DNA of 64,000 nt. Origin: Roseburia intestinalis L1-82 (lineage in GTDB: Bacteria; Bacillota; Clostridia; Lachnospirales; Lachnospiraceae). The stretch covers positions 267,001 through 331,000 of the forward strand of contig NZ_LR027880.1 in NCBI RefSeq assembly GCF_900537995.1, given 5' to 3'. Positions within the stretch are counted from its first letter, which is position 1; each line of letters begins with the position of its first letter. Below are positions 35,486 through 45,182 of this stretch, one piece after another. The notes beneath the pieces were generated by a model. The model made no database searches. It was not told where the DNA came from and saw only the letters and a list, made by a program, of their open reading frames with translations. Made by a program: the position numbers and the translations under genes.

Positions 35486-36697
35486 TTAGTGCCTGCTTTT
35501 TACTGTATTATAATTAGTAATTTTCTTTTGTCTTCTGCAAAGAATGACTCCTATAAGTAGCAACACTGGAAAAATAATTCCTGCTAAAATTCCCATCTTT
35601 AGGTTATCCCCAAAAGCTCCTGATACCATTCCAACCAATGTAGGACCTCCTGAACAACCTATATCTCCACCTAATGCCAGCAATGCAAACATGGCTGTTC
35701 CCCCTTTGGGCAAAGCTGCTGATGCCTTGCTGAAAGTTCCAGGCCACATGATTCCCACTGAAAGCCCACAGACAGCGCAGGCAATCAGATTTAATAGCGG
35801 AATCGGGAATAATGAAATCCCTAAATAGGATAAAATACATAAAAAACTACTATAAATCATAAAGTGTTCCAAATTGATACGGTCACCATACTTACCATAA
35901 AACAATCTTGATATTCCCATTAGAACCGCAAATGCCATCGGCCCTGCTAAGTCGCCGGCTGCCTTTGAAATTCCAAGACCTTTTTCTGCAAAAGCAGAGG
36001 CCCATTGACTTACTGCTTGCTCACTTGCTCCTGCACATATCATCATAATCAACAAAATCCAAAAAATTTTCATCCGAAACAATTCCTTTAATCCAAGTCC
36101 GGTATCTCCATCCTCAAGCAATGGTGCAATGGGAACCTTTGAAAAAACAAAAGCATTTCCAATTGGAATAACCGCCCAAATAATGGCTAATATTTTCCAG
36201 TTATCTATACCGACTACATAAAAGAACACTGTTGATATGAGTACAACTCCGGCATGTCCCCAGCAATAAAAAGAATGCAACAGGCTCATTGCTTTTTCCT
36301 TATTGTCGGATGGGCAAGCCTCAACAACTGGACTGACTAGGACTTCCAAAAGTCCACCACCTACCGCATAGATCATTACAGCAATCAAAATTCCAATAAA
36401 GGAAACTGGTAAAATCTCTGGTAAAACTGTAAGAAGGAATAATCCTGCCGCTGCTAGAACATGAGCTATAATCATTGATATCCGATATCCTATTTTATCA
36501 ACAAATCTGACAGAAAGAAAATCAACCAGTAGTTGTATCCCAAAATTAAAAGTCACTAACAATGTAATTTGGGAAATTGGAATATGATAGCATTTCTGAA
36601 AAAACAAAAAAAGCAGTGGTGTAAAATTATTAACGATAGCTTGTACAATATAACCTACAAAACAGGCTGTAATTGTCTTATTATATTGGCTTTTCAT
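35486..36697 (-). CDS. MFS transporter (sugar-type)
   Basis: This 403-residue protein has twelve hydrophobic segments in two similar halves, FucP/YfkF-like, with RFVDKIGYR in the first inter-helix loop and YGKYGDRIN at the equivalent place in the second half. The ribosome site is AGAGGAGG 7 nt before ATG. It is divergent from the AraC regulator and followed by the DUF1349 gene, which suggests uptake of a carbohydrate that the AraC protein senses. Confidence 0.85.
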   Translation of the reverse strand: MKSQYNKTITACFVGYIVQAIVNNFTPLLFLFFQKCYHIPISQITLLVTFNFGIQLLVDFLSVRFVDKIGYRISMIIAHVLAAAGLFLLTVLPEILPVSFIGILIAVMIYAVGGGLLEVLVSPVVEACPSDNKEKAMSLLHSFYCWGHAGVVLISTVFFYVVGIDNWKILAIIWAVIPIGNAFVFSKVPIAPLLEDGDTGLGLKELFRMKIFWILLIMMICAGASEQAVSQWASAFAEKGLGISKAAGDLAGPMAFAVLMGISRLFYGKYGDRINLEHFMIYSSFLCILSYLGISLFPIPLLNLIACAVCGLSVGIMWPGTFSKASAALPKGGTAMFALLALGGDIGCSGGPTLVGMVSGAFGDNLKMGILAGIIFPVLLLIGVILCRRQKKITNYNTVKSRH

Positions 36698-36748
36698 TTT
36701 GTCCTCCTCTAATAAATGTGATTATATCGTAAACTTTATATCTAGTCA

Positions 36749-36778
36749 TTGTATAAAATCATATATTTATGGTACAAT
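36749..36778 (+). promoter_or_regulatory. Possible promoter of the AraC-type gene
   Basis: TTGTAT, 18 nt and TACAAT. On the opposite strand ATGACT, 17 nt and TATAAT can serve the MFS gene. Both sites lie in the 115-bp divergent intergenic region, a natural regulator-binding interval. Confidence 0.45.
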
Positions 36779-36812
36779 ATAACAAATTTTATTATTTATG
36801 AGGAAATATAGC

Positions 36813-37709
36813 ATGGAGACTTTTAAGATAACTACAGATGAAACACTACGAGAAACCATCCAGCATGGCAACAATCGTTATCCATTTGCATACTATCCTG
36901 ATAATATTTGGAAATTTGACTTCCATCGCATTGACTGGCATTGGCATCATGAATTAGAATTTCTTTATACTGCTGAAGGTACTGCGCTCTGCCTTATAGG
37001 TACAAGTAAAATAGAACTACATAAAGGTTGCGGCATATTTATCAATAGCGGTGTCCTGCATCGTTTTGAAGCACAAAGCAGTACATTTGCACCTAATATT
37101 GTTTTTTCGCCAACCCTATTAGCACCCGAAAACAGCCTCATTTACGAAAAATATATTCTTCCTGTGATAAGCTCGTCTGTTCCATATCAAGTTTTCAGTC
37201 CATCCAACACATTTGGAAAACAGGTGCTACAACTTTTGTCGCAAATTTGTACTATTCAGGAAACTAAGCCGGATAATGAATTATGTACTATACAACTTTT
37301 ATTTCAGCTTTGGAACATATTGCAAAAAAATATGGACTGGACTTCTGATTCTAACAGTATTCATCGATTAAATCACAAACAAGCAAGATTACAAGCTATG
37401 ATGCAGTATATTCATGATCACTACATGGAAGAGATTACATTGGAGACGATTGCGGCATCGGCATCTATTAGCAAAAGTGGAGCTTTACACATTTTTCAAA
37501 CTGGCATCCACTGTTCTCCGGTAGCATATCTAATTCAATACAGACTAGCACAGGCTGCTGAACAACTTTATATCACTCAAAAATCGGTTTCTTCCATTGC
37601 AGAAGAAACCGGATTTACAAGTTCCGGCTATTTCTGCCGGAAGTTTAGACAATATTATCATATGAGTCCAAATGAATACAGAAAGAGGAAAACAGAGGAA
37701 ATTTCTTAA
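36813..37709 (+). CDS. AraC-family transcriptional regulator
   Basis: This 298-residue protein has an N-terminal cupin-like sensor (about 25-150, with DWHWHHELEFLYTAEG and INSGVLHRFEA) and a C-terminal pair of helix-turn-helix motifs: ITLETIAASASISKSGALHIF, then SVSSIAEETGFTSSGYFCRKF and YHMSPNEYRKR. This is the sugar-responsive AraC type. I chose ATG at 36813, preceded by GAGGAA; the ATG at 36798 has no ribosome site. It probably regulates the divergent MFS-DUF1349 operon. Confidence 0.9.
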   Translation: METFKITTDETLRETIQHGNNRYPFAYYPDNIWKFDFHRIDWHWHHELEFLYTAEGTALCLIGTSKIELHKGCGIFINSGVLHRFEAQSSTFAPNIVFSPTLLAPENSLIYEKYILPVISSSVPYQVFSPSNTFGKQVLQLLSQICTIQETKPDNELCTIQLLFQLWNILQKNMDWTSDSNSIHRLNHKQARLQAMMQYIHDHYMEEITLETIAASASISKSGALHIFQTGIHCSPVAYLIQYRLAQAAEQLYITQKSVSSIAEETGFTSSGYFCRKFRQYYHMSPNEYRKRKTEEIS

Positions 37710-37885
37710 TTTCTACTTTCTGTAATCATACAATATTTGGAGATGATGTTGTTTTTCGTTATATTATCTGTATCAATTATGCTGACAATATACTATTTAT
37801 GCATCATATTTACAATGTTCAAAAGATAAAAGTATTCTATATGCAAATGGATAGATTTATATATTTTATCTATCTGTTTGCAATT

Positions 37886-38340
37886 TTAATAATAACTCCT
37901 TGTATCCCGCCAGCCTTTCATATACCACCTGATTGCAACATATACCAGTTGCACGAATAATAAGAAAAATAGCAGATTAATCGGTGTTCTTGTCTTTATC
38001 CAATCTCCAAAGTAGATTGCTATTTCCATGCTTATAATTGTTACCAATAGGGTAATCATATCCCAACAGCACTTCTTATATACCCCTGCAATCTTTATTC
38101 CGATAAATGCCAAAAGTATTCCCGCACCCACCAGCCATCCACCACAAACCAGTATTCTTATCAACCAGTATATAATTTCGGCAACGACAGGATTGGATAT
38201 TCCATTACTAATCTGTGCCACGGTCTTTCCTATCATTACAACACAGCCAGCAATGGTCTGTATAAAAGTTGCGATTGTATCAAAGAATTCTCCACAATCA
38301 GAAATGAATACTTTTGACTGTATCATCTGAAAAAGAGTAG
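37886..38340 (-). pseudogene. DUF6040-like membrane protein remnant
   Basis: About 150 residues with four hydrophobic segments, including SKVFISDCGEFFDTIATF, IIYWLIRILVCGGWLVGAG and INLLFFLLFVQLVYVAIRWY. This resembles the C-terminal part of DUF6040 proteins, which occur on Lachnospiraceae conjugative elements. The N-terminal part is missing where an IS30 transposase fragment begins. It is the only trace of a conjugative element here. Confidence 0.5.
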
Positions 38341-38613
38341 TTGATGCGCAGTGGACAAAAAGGAGCCTTAGAACAAGCACATACAATGCTTCGTATGATT
38401 TTGCCTAAAGGTACTTCTTTTGAGTTTTTGACGCAATGGGATGTGAATCTCATTGTAAATCATATCAATTCCACTCCACGAGAGAGTCTTGGTGGGAAAA
38501 CGCCATATGAAGCTGCTTTAGAAACACTTGGAGAAGATATCTTAAAAGCATTTCAGCTTAAGCCGATTGCACTCGATGAAGTCAATCTGACGCCTAGTAT
38601 ACTGTATCATTGA
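38341..38613 (+). pseudogene. IS30-family transposase C-terminal remnant
   Basis: The frame contains MILPKGTSFEFLTQWDVNLI and HINSTPRESLGGKTPYEAAL, matching the end of IS30 transposases (PKGTxF, HINxxPRxxLGGKTP). The upstream catalytic region is absent. The last codons and the stop come from the terminal repeat of the IS630 element that inserted here. Confidence 0.75.
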
Positions 38614-39876
38614 TATTTAATTAATTTTATGGTCTGACAAACCGTTTCATGATATACTAAAAAGAAACGGCGGTGATTTTAGATGGCAAGACCAAAAAAA
38701 TATAATATTTCATTAACGGATGACGAACTCAAGGAACTAAAATCTGTTATGCGTAAAAAGCAAACAACCAAAACTGTTCGAAACAGATGCCAGATTATCA
38801 TTGATCTAGATGAGGCACACGGTAAAGTTCTTACCCATGCACAGTCTGCCAAAACAAATTGTGTATGTATGGCTACTATCATGAATACTGTAAAGCTTTA
38901 TTCCGAAAAAGGCATCCAGGGTATCCGTACAATGAACCGGAATGTCAATTCTGATAATGCACGCAGAAAATTTGATGGGCGTGCTGAGGCTCGTATTATT
39001 GAAATTGCGTGCAGTCCTGCACCGGAAGGACATTCCCGCTGGACACTCCGTCTGCTGGAAGAACAGGCAAAAATTGTACTTGATGTTCCAGTCAGTAAAG
39101 ATACCATCGGCAGGGCTTTAAAAAAAATAAACTTCGACCTCACATGAATGATTACTGATGTATTCCGTCAAAAGAAGATGCTGATTTTGTAGCCTGCATG
39201 GAAGATGTCCTTGATGTTTATGAACTCCCATATGACCCGATGTACCCTGTTGTCTGTATGGATGAAAAGCCATACCAGCTTTTGGATGATGTAAGGCAGC
39301 CACTGCCTGTTCGTCCGGGTGACAACCAGAAAACGGATTCCGAATATAAGAGGAATGGCACCTGCAGCATATTTGCTTTTGTTGAACCACTTGGCGGCAG
39401 ACACCATGTGAGTGTCCATGAACACCGTACTGCAATTGACTGGGCAATGGGAATCAAATAGCTGTCAGATGAAATGTTTCCAGATGCAAAGAAAATCATA
39501 CTGGTAATGGACAATCTAAACACCCATAAAGCTGCTTCACTTTATAAAGCATTTCCACCATCAGAAGCAAGAAGGATCATAAAACGACTGGAAATCCACT
39601 ATACGCCTAAACATGGAAGTTGGCTTGACATGGCAGAAATTGAGCTTAATGTAATGACACGCCAATGTCTTTCGCGTCGAATATCCACCCTTGACAAACT
39701 TAAATGTGAGTTATCAGCATGGGAAATGGAACGTAATCGGGATACAGCTAAGATACAGTGGCATTTCCAAACAGGGGATGCACGGGAAAAACTGATATCA
39801 CTGTATCCGACACTATCATCTGTCACTTTTTAATTAAAGTGGCAGATATGCTAAATTTCAATGATACAGTATACTA
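38595..39876 (+). mobile_element. IS630-family element (decayed)
   Basis: Terminal inverted repeats GTATACTGTATCATTGA (38597) and its complement (ending 39874) are flanked by TA on both sides, the IS630 target duplication. The element holds one transposase gene broken by a frameshift and two stops. It is inserted in the IS30 remnant. Confidence 0.85.
38683..39833 (+). pseudogene. IS630-family transposase, frameshift plus two stops
   Basis: The N-terminal helix-turn-helix part runs to ALKKIN; a frameshift in the A-rich stretch near 39125 moves the rest to the frame KLRPHMNDY-stop-CIPSKEDADFVACM. There TGA replaces the expected Trp codon. A TAG interrupts GIK-stop-LSDEMFPD at 39459. The DDE residues are present in DEKPYQLLDD, LVMDNLNTHK and HGSWLDMAEIELN. 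It is a dead copy. Confidence 0.85.
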
Positions 39877-40016
39877 GTGTAAATGTAACTAATAATTATA
39901 AATTAATAGAGCTTATAGTTTATGATGGGGTGTAAATTATTAAAGCTGTCTACAAAAGAGTGGCAATGATTTGCAATAAATTAGAATATAAATGCGTTGA
40001 AAAGGGGTACCACAGT

Positions 40017-40676
40017 ATGAAAAGGAATCTGGTAGTTCTATTACTTTTCTTATTTTTTATAGTTGTGATGAGCATGAGAGATTTTTCAATATATGAGGAG
40101 GAAGGCGGGAAAATTTCTTCAGAAGATTTCGCAGAACAGGCAATGTTAGTGTATGAAAAATTTTTAGAAGGAAGAATAGAATGTGATGGCATAGACATTG
40201 ATTTTATTACGACGCCTAAAGGGGAGCCAGATAAGAGGTATGATACCCAATATGCTGTTTTTGATTGCGATGGCAATGGAGAGGCGGAACTTCATGTGCA
40301 GTCAGCAAGATATTATTACATATTCCAGTATAAAAATGGTGCTTTGCAGTTATATAAAAATCTATCACCTTATCCGCATTACTATGCTTTGAAGAATGGT
40401 GCATTCATTAGTCATGATTTTGGGGCGGGACCTTTGTCTGATGAGTATCGCTATTATATTTTTGATACATATGGAAATGAAACCTTTAGTATTGGATTTA
40501 CGAAGTATGATAAAAATTTTAATGGAGAATATGACGAAGGTGATGAGTATGTATTTGACAATGTAGAGGTGACGAAAGATATTTGGGAAAAATTAACCGA
40601 AAGATTCTTGTATATAGATGAAGATGGGATAGAAAGGATAAAAAACGAAATTGAATGGACGGATTTAACAGTATAA
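40017..40676 (+). CDS. Membrane-anchored protein of unknown function (putative immunity)
   Basis: About 219 residues: a short basic start, one strongly hydrophobic segment (LVVLLLFLFFIVVMSM) and an extracytoplasmic acidic, Tyr-rich region with FDCDGNGEAELHVQ, an integrin/FG-GAP-like calcium motif. ATG at 40017 has AAAGGGG upstream; the earlier in-frame ATGs do not. It is the first gene of the AT-rich effector/immunity island. I do not recognise the family. Its topology fits an envelope immunity protein; this is inference from context only. Confidence 0.6.
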   Translation: MKRNLVVLLLFLFFIVVMSMRDFSIYEEEGGKISSEDFAEQAMLVYEKFLEGRIECDGIDIDFITTPKGEPDKRYDTQYAVFDCDGNGEAELHVQSARYYYIFQYKNGALQLYKNLSPYPHYYALKNGAFISHDFGAGPLSDEYRYYIFDTYGNETFSIGFTKYDKNFNGEYDEGDEYVFDNVEVTKDIWEKLTERFLYIDEDGIERIKNEIEWTDLTV

Positions 40677-40712
40677 GCGATTTGGTGCATTGAGAAAGGG
40701 GAAGAGAAATCT

Positions 40713-41231
40713 ATGATGCGTTGTAAAGAGCTTGAAGAGTACATACAAGAATATTGTTCTGAGAGAAGAAAGATTAAATGGGAATATCTAGACAAGCATT
40801 ATAGTATGTTATTTCCGGCTTTCGTGGAGAACTTAGATATATTAATAAAAAACTGGTGTGGTGAACAAAATGATAAGGAACAGGATAAAATAAGATATAT
40901 TATTTTTCAACGTTTACGAACCAGTGGTTATACAGGAACTTATGAAATATCTATGGGATTGAGTAATTCCATGCTATATTTGGACGAGTATATGTCCTGT
41001 GTATATTGGAAATCGAATTTAATATATGAAAATATAAATAGTGACATGGAAAATGTCAGAAAGAAACTGGAACAGAAATATATCAGGATAGAAGAGTATG
41101 AACTGTTATATTTAAAACAGAGAATTCTTTTGGATGACTGGAAACTATTTTTTAAAGTTTTAGAAAGATTATCTAGTAAAATTGCAGATGACTACTGGAT
41201 CTTATCTGCATTCCAGTCAGAAACAAAATAA
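40713..41231 (+). CDS. Hypothetical protein
   Basis: A 172-residue, mainly helical, charged cytoplasmic-type protein (KELEEYIQEYCSERRKIKWE, then many Tyr and Leu). There is no signal peptide, membrane segment or motif that I recognise. The ribosome site is a GGGGAAGAG stretch 8 nt upstream. It lies 37 nt after the membrane-anchored protein and 92 nt before a PAAR-like lysozyme, so it could be an adaptor or chaperone for effector loading or a small regulator; nothing in the sequence proves this. Confidence 0.55.
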   Translation: MMRCKELEEYIQEYCSERRKIKWEYLDKHYSMLFPAFVENLDILIKNWCGEQNDKEQDKIRYIIFQRLRTSGYTGTYEISMGLSNSMLYLDEYMSCVYWKSNLIYENINSDMENVRKKLEQKYIRIEEYELLYLKQRILLDDWKLFFKVLERLSSKIADDYWILSAFQSETK

Positions 41232-41322
41232 AATGAATAAAAATATGGAAATACAACAATTTGTTAAACAGGTTGTCAGTAATCTTGTCAAGAGATAGTA
41301 AAAAATAATATAGGAGAGCAAA

Positions 41323-42591
41323 ATGTCAGTTTTTGATAGGTATGGAAATTTTGTATATTTAAATGATGGTTCTTTAAGCAGTGAAGAAGAGGCAGAAGAA
41401 GAGAAGAAGCGTCAAGAGCAATTATGTGAATTGATGAGTATGTATCAGCATTATCGTGGAATAGTTGCGGAACCTCAATATGTACCAAGAGGTTCAAAAC
41501 TTAGATGTCAGTATGGAACTGAATTTGTGCAGCTAGATTGCTTTGAAGATTATGGAATATACAGAGGTATATGGCCATTACTGACGACATTGGATTGCAG
41601 ACCCGAAAATATACATAATTTTGGTTCATGCCTGTGTCCGGAAGCAAATTATCGTAATCGGCTGCCTATGACGGTGGCAAATACTGTAGATGGAAAAACA
41701 GCAATAAAGGCAATTTATAATGAGTTCCCACATATTTGTATTCCACTTGTCGATGAAGAAAATGGTTGGAGACAAGTAAAGAAGGATTTACTGGTGGAAG
41801 CAAATGCACATAGAGATGCTTCGGTGTTATTGAGTAATGCAGTTTTGGTTTGCCAGTATGGGGGAATAATTACAATAGTGGATGTGCTAAGTGGGAATGA
41901 GGATGATGAAAATAAAGGTAATTTGTTAGAACAACTAAGTACTGAATATATAGAATGGCTGATAAAAGCAGAGGGAACCAAATTGTATCCCTATATAGAT
42001 GAGAAGGATAATGATGAAGCTAAATCAAGAAAAAATGTTACACTGGGACCGGGAATTACTTTCGATAGTACTACAAGAAATTGGGATATCTTAGAGACGT
42101 ATTTAGGTTGGACGGAAGATGATATAAATACGATAATTACAGATTTATATGATAGGGGGGTAAAGTATTCGGAAGATTCTAAATATGCTATTACACTCCA
42201 AAATGCAAAACAGATACTTAATGTATTAGCCCAAGAGATATATATACCAGATGTTAATAGAGCAATTGAGGCGTATAGAGATGAAGCAGATGAAGAAGTT
42301 ATTTATTCACAACGTGAATTAGAAGCAATGTTTGATTATTCGTTTAATACAGGATTATCTGCGACGGCAGATACCGGTTATACATACAGTTCATCTATAG
42401 ATAATCCCGACAAAATTATATATTATTATTTAAGAAAAGATTTGCAAGGGGCAGTCGGTGCAGTAAAAAAATTTGGTAATGAGGGGAATAGACGCAGAAT
42501 AAATCAATTATACTTATTTTTTAAAGGGTACAAATTCATTGATGGTGCGGATGAGGCGTTGAAACCACATAGAGATGAATTAGGCTTTTGA
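41323..42591 (+). CDS. PAAR-like (DUF4280-like) spike protein fused to GH24-type lysozyme
   Basis: This 422-residue effector has no signal peptide. Residues about 50-205 form a PAAR-like domain: YVPRGSKLRCQYGTEF, CRPENIHNFGSCLCPEA, CIPLVDEENGW and AVLVCQYGGIITIVD. From about 210 comes a phage-lysozyme-like domain: EWLIKAEGTKLYPYID with the catalytic Glu at E217, VTLGPGITF (GH24 usually TIGYG), then the family's YSQRELEAMFDYSFNTG and RRINQLYLFFKG. This would cleave peptidoglycan after delivery by a contractile-tail-like spike. The ribosome site is GGAGAG. The lipoprotein gene 22 nt downstream is the obvious immunity candidate. Confidence 0.8.
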   Translation: MSVFDRYGNFVYLNDGSLSSEEEAEEEKKRQEQLCELMSMYQHYRGIVAEPQYVPRGSKLRCQYGTEFVQLDCFEDYGIYRGIWPLLTTLDCRPENIHNFGSCLCPEANYRNRLPMTVANTVDGKTAIKAIYNEFPHICIPLVDEENGWRQVKKDLLVEANAHRDASVLLSNAVLVCQYGGIITIVDVLSGNEDDENKGNLLEQLSTEYIEWLIKAEGTKLYPYIDEKDNDEAKSRKNVTLGPGITFDSTTRNWDILETYLGWTEDDINTIITDLYDRGVKYSEDSKYAITLQNAKQILNVLAQEIYIPDVNRAIEAYRDEADEEVIYSQRELEAMFDYSFNTGLSATADTGYTYSSSIDNPDKIIYYYLRKDLQGAVGAVKKFGNEGNRRRINQLYLFFKGYKFIDGADEALKPHRDELGF

Positions 42592-42613
42592 ATTATTTTA
42601 GGAGTAAAAGAAG

Positions 42614-44005
42614 ATGAAAAGGATTTTTTTTCTAATATTAATTAGTGCATTGTTGATGTGTAATGGCTGTAATATATTTAAAGAGAACATAATAAGTACA
42701 GAAATTGACAAAACGGAACAGGATACTACTGATTCAAAATATCAGACTTTGGACACAGATTTGTTAGATAGAGAGTTTCTGGAAGTTGGAGGGATCGAAT
42801 TATTAGAACTTGGGATGAATGAATATTTGAGCAGATATACAAGCAGTGAAGGAACATTTACAATCTCAGGTGCAGACGTAACCAATGATTTTCCAGAAGA
42901 ATTGGTTACAATGACAGAAATACTTTTACATGATTCTTGTAATGGTGATAGGGAGGAACTGGAAAAGGCATATGAAAAGTTGGCAAATACATTTGGGGCG
43001 GTAAAATATTCCATGAATATCGAAGAACTTTATCTGTTATTTCCAAAATTGTTGGATGTAGAAGAACAGCCTGCAAATTTGGAAGATGTATATAGAATGT
43101 TGCCGGAAATTTATTTAGTGCCACAGCACCTTATTAATATTTTTCGTATATCAGGGTCAAATGGGCAAGAACAATATATCTTTGAATATGGTACAGGTGG
43201 TTCGAATGGGGGAGTTTGTGTTTCTGTGAACGATTATATTGATGGTGAATTTGTTTTGGTAAGTAAGTTTGAAACACAAAACGAGGGAATGGGGAGAGTT
43301 ATAAAATATGAAAACTCATATTATTATACATATCTTTCCTGTAATTATAATTTGAAAGAGTACGATGGAGTACGATTGCATAAATTAGATTCCCAGCCAG
43401 AGACACAAAACTTATTGATAAGATATCTTCCGAAAGAATATACACGGAGACAGTTGTATTTCAATGCAAATGCGACGTCAGAAATAGGAGAGAGTATAGA
43501 AGACTATTTAGAGAAAACAGGAGCAGAGTTTATGACAGCTCAATACCTTGATTATGGGAAAGGAACAGTTGATGAATATTATGGTGATGAAGAAAAAGCA
43601 GAGAAGGTTTTAGAGACAGGAGAAGCTGTTTACATGGCTGATATTGCAAATTGCGGATTACCGATATATATGAGTAAGTCGGAATATGAGCCATCTAATA
43701 TGAGCACGGCGGAATATTTAAAAATTAGGTTTTATTATTTTAATCCGGAAGAGGATGTATTTGTAAAGATGGAAAATTTGAGTATGGAAGAGTATGAACC
43801 GGGAATAAGATTGATGCAGTTATGGGTGAAGGAATTTGAAGATAGTATTTATACTTTTAGGGTTTATCATGTATCAGACTATAGTTATTTGTTGAATATT
43901 ATAAAACTTGATGAGGATAAGGTGACGCATATTGCTACATATGCGTTATTGCCTGAAAAAGAGTTTGTATTGATAGAAGGAGAGGTTGTTAATTTGGGAA
44001 TGTAA
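42614..44005 (+). CDS. Large lipoprotein (putative immunity to the lysozyme effector)
   Basis: This 463-residue protein has a signal peptide and lipobox ISALLMCNGC (lipidation at the second cysteine), followed by a Thr/Asp-rich linker and a large extracytoplasmic region with repeated Tyr-rich strands. No enzyme motif is recognisable. It follows the PAAR-lysozyme gene by 22 nt with GGAGTAAAAG as ribosome site. A surface lipoprotein directly behind a secreted peptidoglycan hydrolase is where an immunity protein is expected, but its family is unknown to me. Confidence 0.65.
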   Translation: MKRIFFLILISALLMCNGCNIFKENIISTEIDKTEQDTTDSKYQTLDTDLLDREFLEVGGIELLELGMNEYLSRYTSSEGTFTISGADVTNDFPEELVTMTEILLHDSCNGDREELEKAYEKLANTFGAVKYSMNIEELYLLFPKLLDVEEQPANLEDVYRMLPEIYLVPQHLINIFRISGSNGQEQYIFEYGTGGSNGGVCVSVNDYIDGEFVLVSKFETQNEGMGRVIKYENSYYYTYLSCNYNLKEYDGVRLHKLDSQPETQNLLIRYLPKEYTRRQLYFNANATSEIGESIEDYLEKTGAEFMTAQYLDYGKGTVDEYYGDEEKAEKVLETGEAVYMADIANCGLPIYMSKSEYEPSNMSTAEYLKIRFYYFNPEEDVFVKMENLSMEEYEPGIRLMQLWVKEFEDSIYTFRVYHVSDYSYLLNIIKLDEDKVTHIATYALLPEKEFVLIEGEVVNLGM

Positions 44006-44011
44006 TAATAT

Positions 44012-44242
44012 ATGAGCAAATTACAAGTGGAAAGAGGAAATATGTTGAATTTCCAAGCGCAAGGTTCGATCCTCCACCTTTTAGGCGGTCGAGCTTTCGG
44101 TAAAGATTTTATTGGAAAAGAAACATTGTCTGGAAATTCGGATGAGGCAGTGAGGATGTTCATTTGCAATCAGTATAGCATGAGTTATGCTGTCAACAGG
44201 GAGACGGGCGAAGTGATTCTGGAACGGAAAGGTAAGGTATAA
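44012..44242 (+). pseudogene. Chimeric fragment with immunity-type YAVNRETGEV motif
   Basis: The 76-codon frame has no ribosome site. Its first half is GC-richer than its surroundings and unrelated to them. Its second half carries YAVNRETGEVILE, nearly the same as YAVNRETGEVFRE in the membrane protein at 45183-46058. It then overlaps, in another frame, the truncated start of the next PAAR-like protein. It looks like a recombination scar that joined parts of an immunity gene to an effector gene. Confidence 0.4.
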
Positions 44243-45164
44243 ATGTATACCTGTTTTATGTGGAAATTGGAAACAGGTAACAGGAAATTTACTTATAGCA
44301 GAGGGTGAAAATTTTGTTGAGGCACTACGTTCAGGAGCTTTTTTAACGTGCATATATGGAGGAAAAATAACGATAATAGGGATAAAAGAGGGGGAAAAAC
44401 CAGAGCCAGAAGAACTTCTTTGGATACCATCCAATATATTGCAGTTGACAGGGAAAACGGAGGCAGAAAATAATTTAAAAAAAAGAATTGATAGTATGAA
44501 TGGATGTATCCCTAACGATGATTTGAAATGGAATCAAAATAAAATAAATGTAATATGGAAAAAATGTGAAGAATTTTACGAGGATTATGGAGTACAAGTT
44601 GATCCACGGCTATTGTTGGCTATTATTGTAGAAGAGGGGACGGGCAGTTTTAATACGAGTTCTGATAATAAGGCGGGAGACGGAGGAAATGGTCCTGAAG
44701 CTAATTTTGAGGTCGATTGCGAAAAAGCAGTTGATTTATTAGGTGGGAAAATTATTGCATATGTAACATTTCATGGAGCCTTTTCCAAAGCAAGGGCTGA
44801 AGCATACGACAATAGACGTGCAGGTATTAAAGATTATGATGATATCTTACATTATTTAAATTGGGAAACACCACGATTGTCATTTATTTCTAAGACATTC
44901 ATATCTGGAGTTTATGCAGATGATAATAGTTGGAATTCTGGTGTGCGAAAGATATATAGTGAATTTGCTTATGATGATGCAGCTGCAAAGTATACAGAAT
45001 ATGTTAAAGGATTAGAAAAGGATACTTTTGAAAAAAATGCAAGAAAAGAAGGCATACAAGTAACAACAGATGTAGAGTTTAAAGAAAGTAAAAACGGAAG
45101 AGATAGTCAGAGAAAATTAAATAATGAATACACAATAATAGGAGTTATACCTGATAAGTATTAA
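44217..45164 (+). pseudogene. Truncated PAAR-like protein fused to a transglycosylase-like domain
   Basis: The frame is open from 44217 with no good start. Its first part, CIPVLCGNWKQVTGNLLIAE and FLTCIYGGKITIIG, aligns with the second half of the PAAR-like domain in the protein at 41323. From about 44440 it encodes a lysozyme/transglycosylase-like domain: YGVQVDPRLLLAIIVEEGTG, SFNTSS and GNGPEANFEVDC. A TTG at 44439 could start the catalytic part (241 residues) alone, without a ribosome site. The first PAAR half was lost by recombination at 44217-44242. Probably a displaced, silent effector. Confidence 0.6.
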
Positions 45165-45182
45165 TTTGAAGGGGAAAAAGAT

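Noticed and set aside
44060..44105. GGTTCGATCC resembling a tRNA T-loop
   Set aside because: The flanking bases do not form a T-stem and no anticodon or acceptor arms are present.
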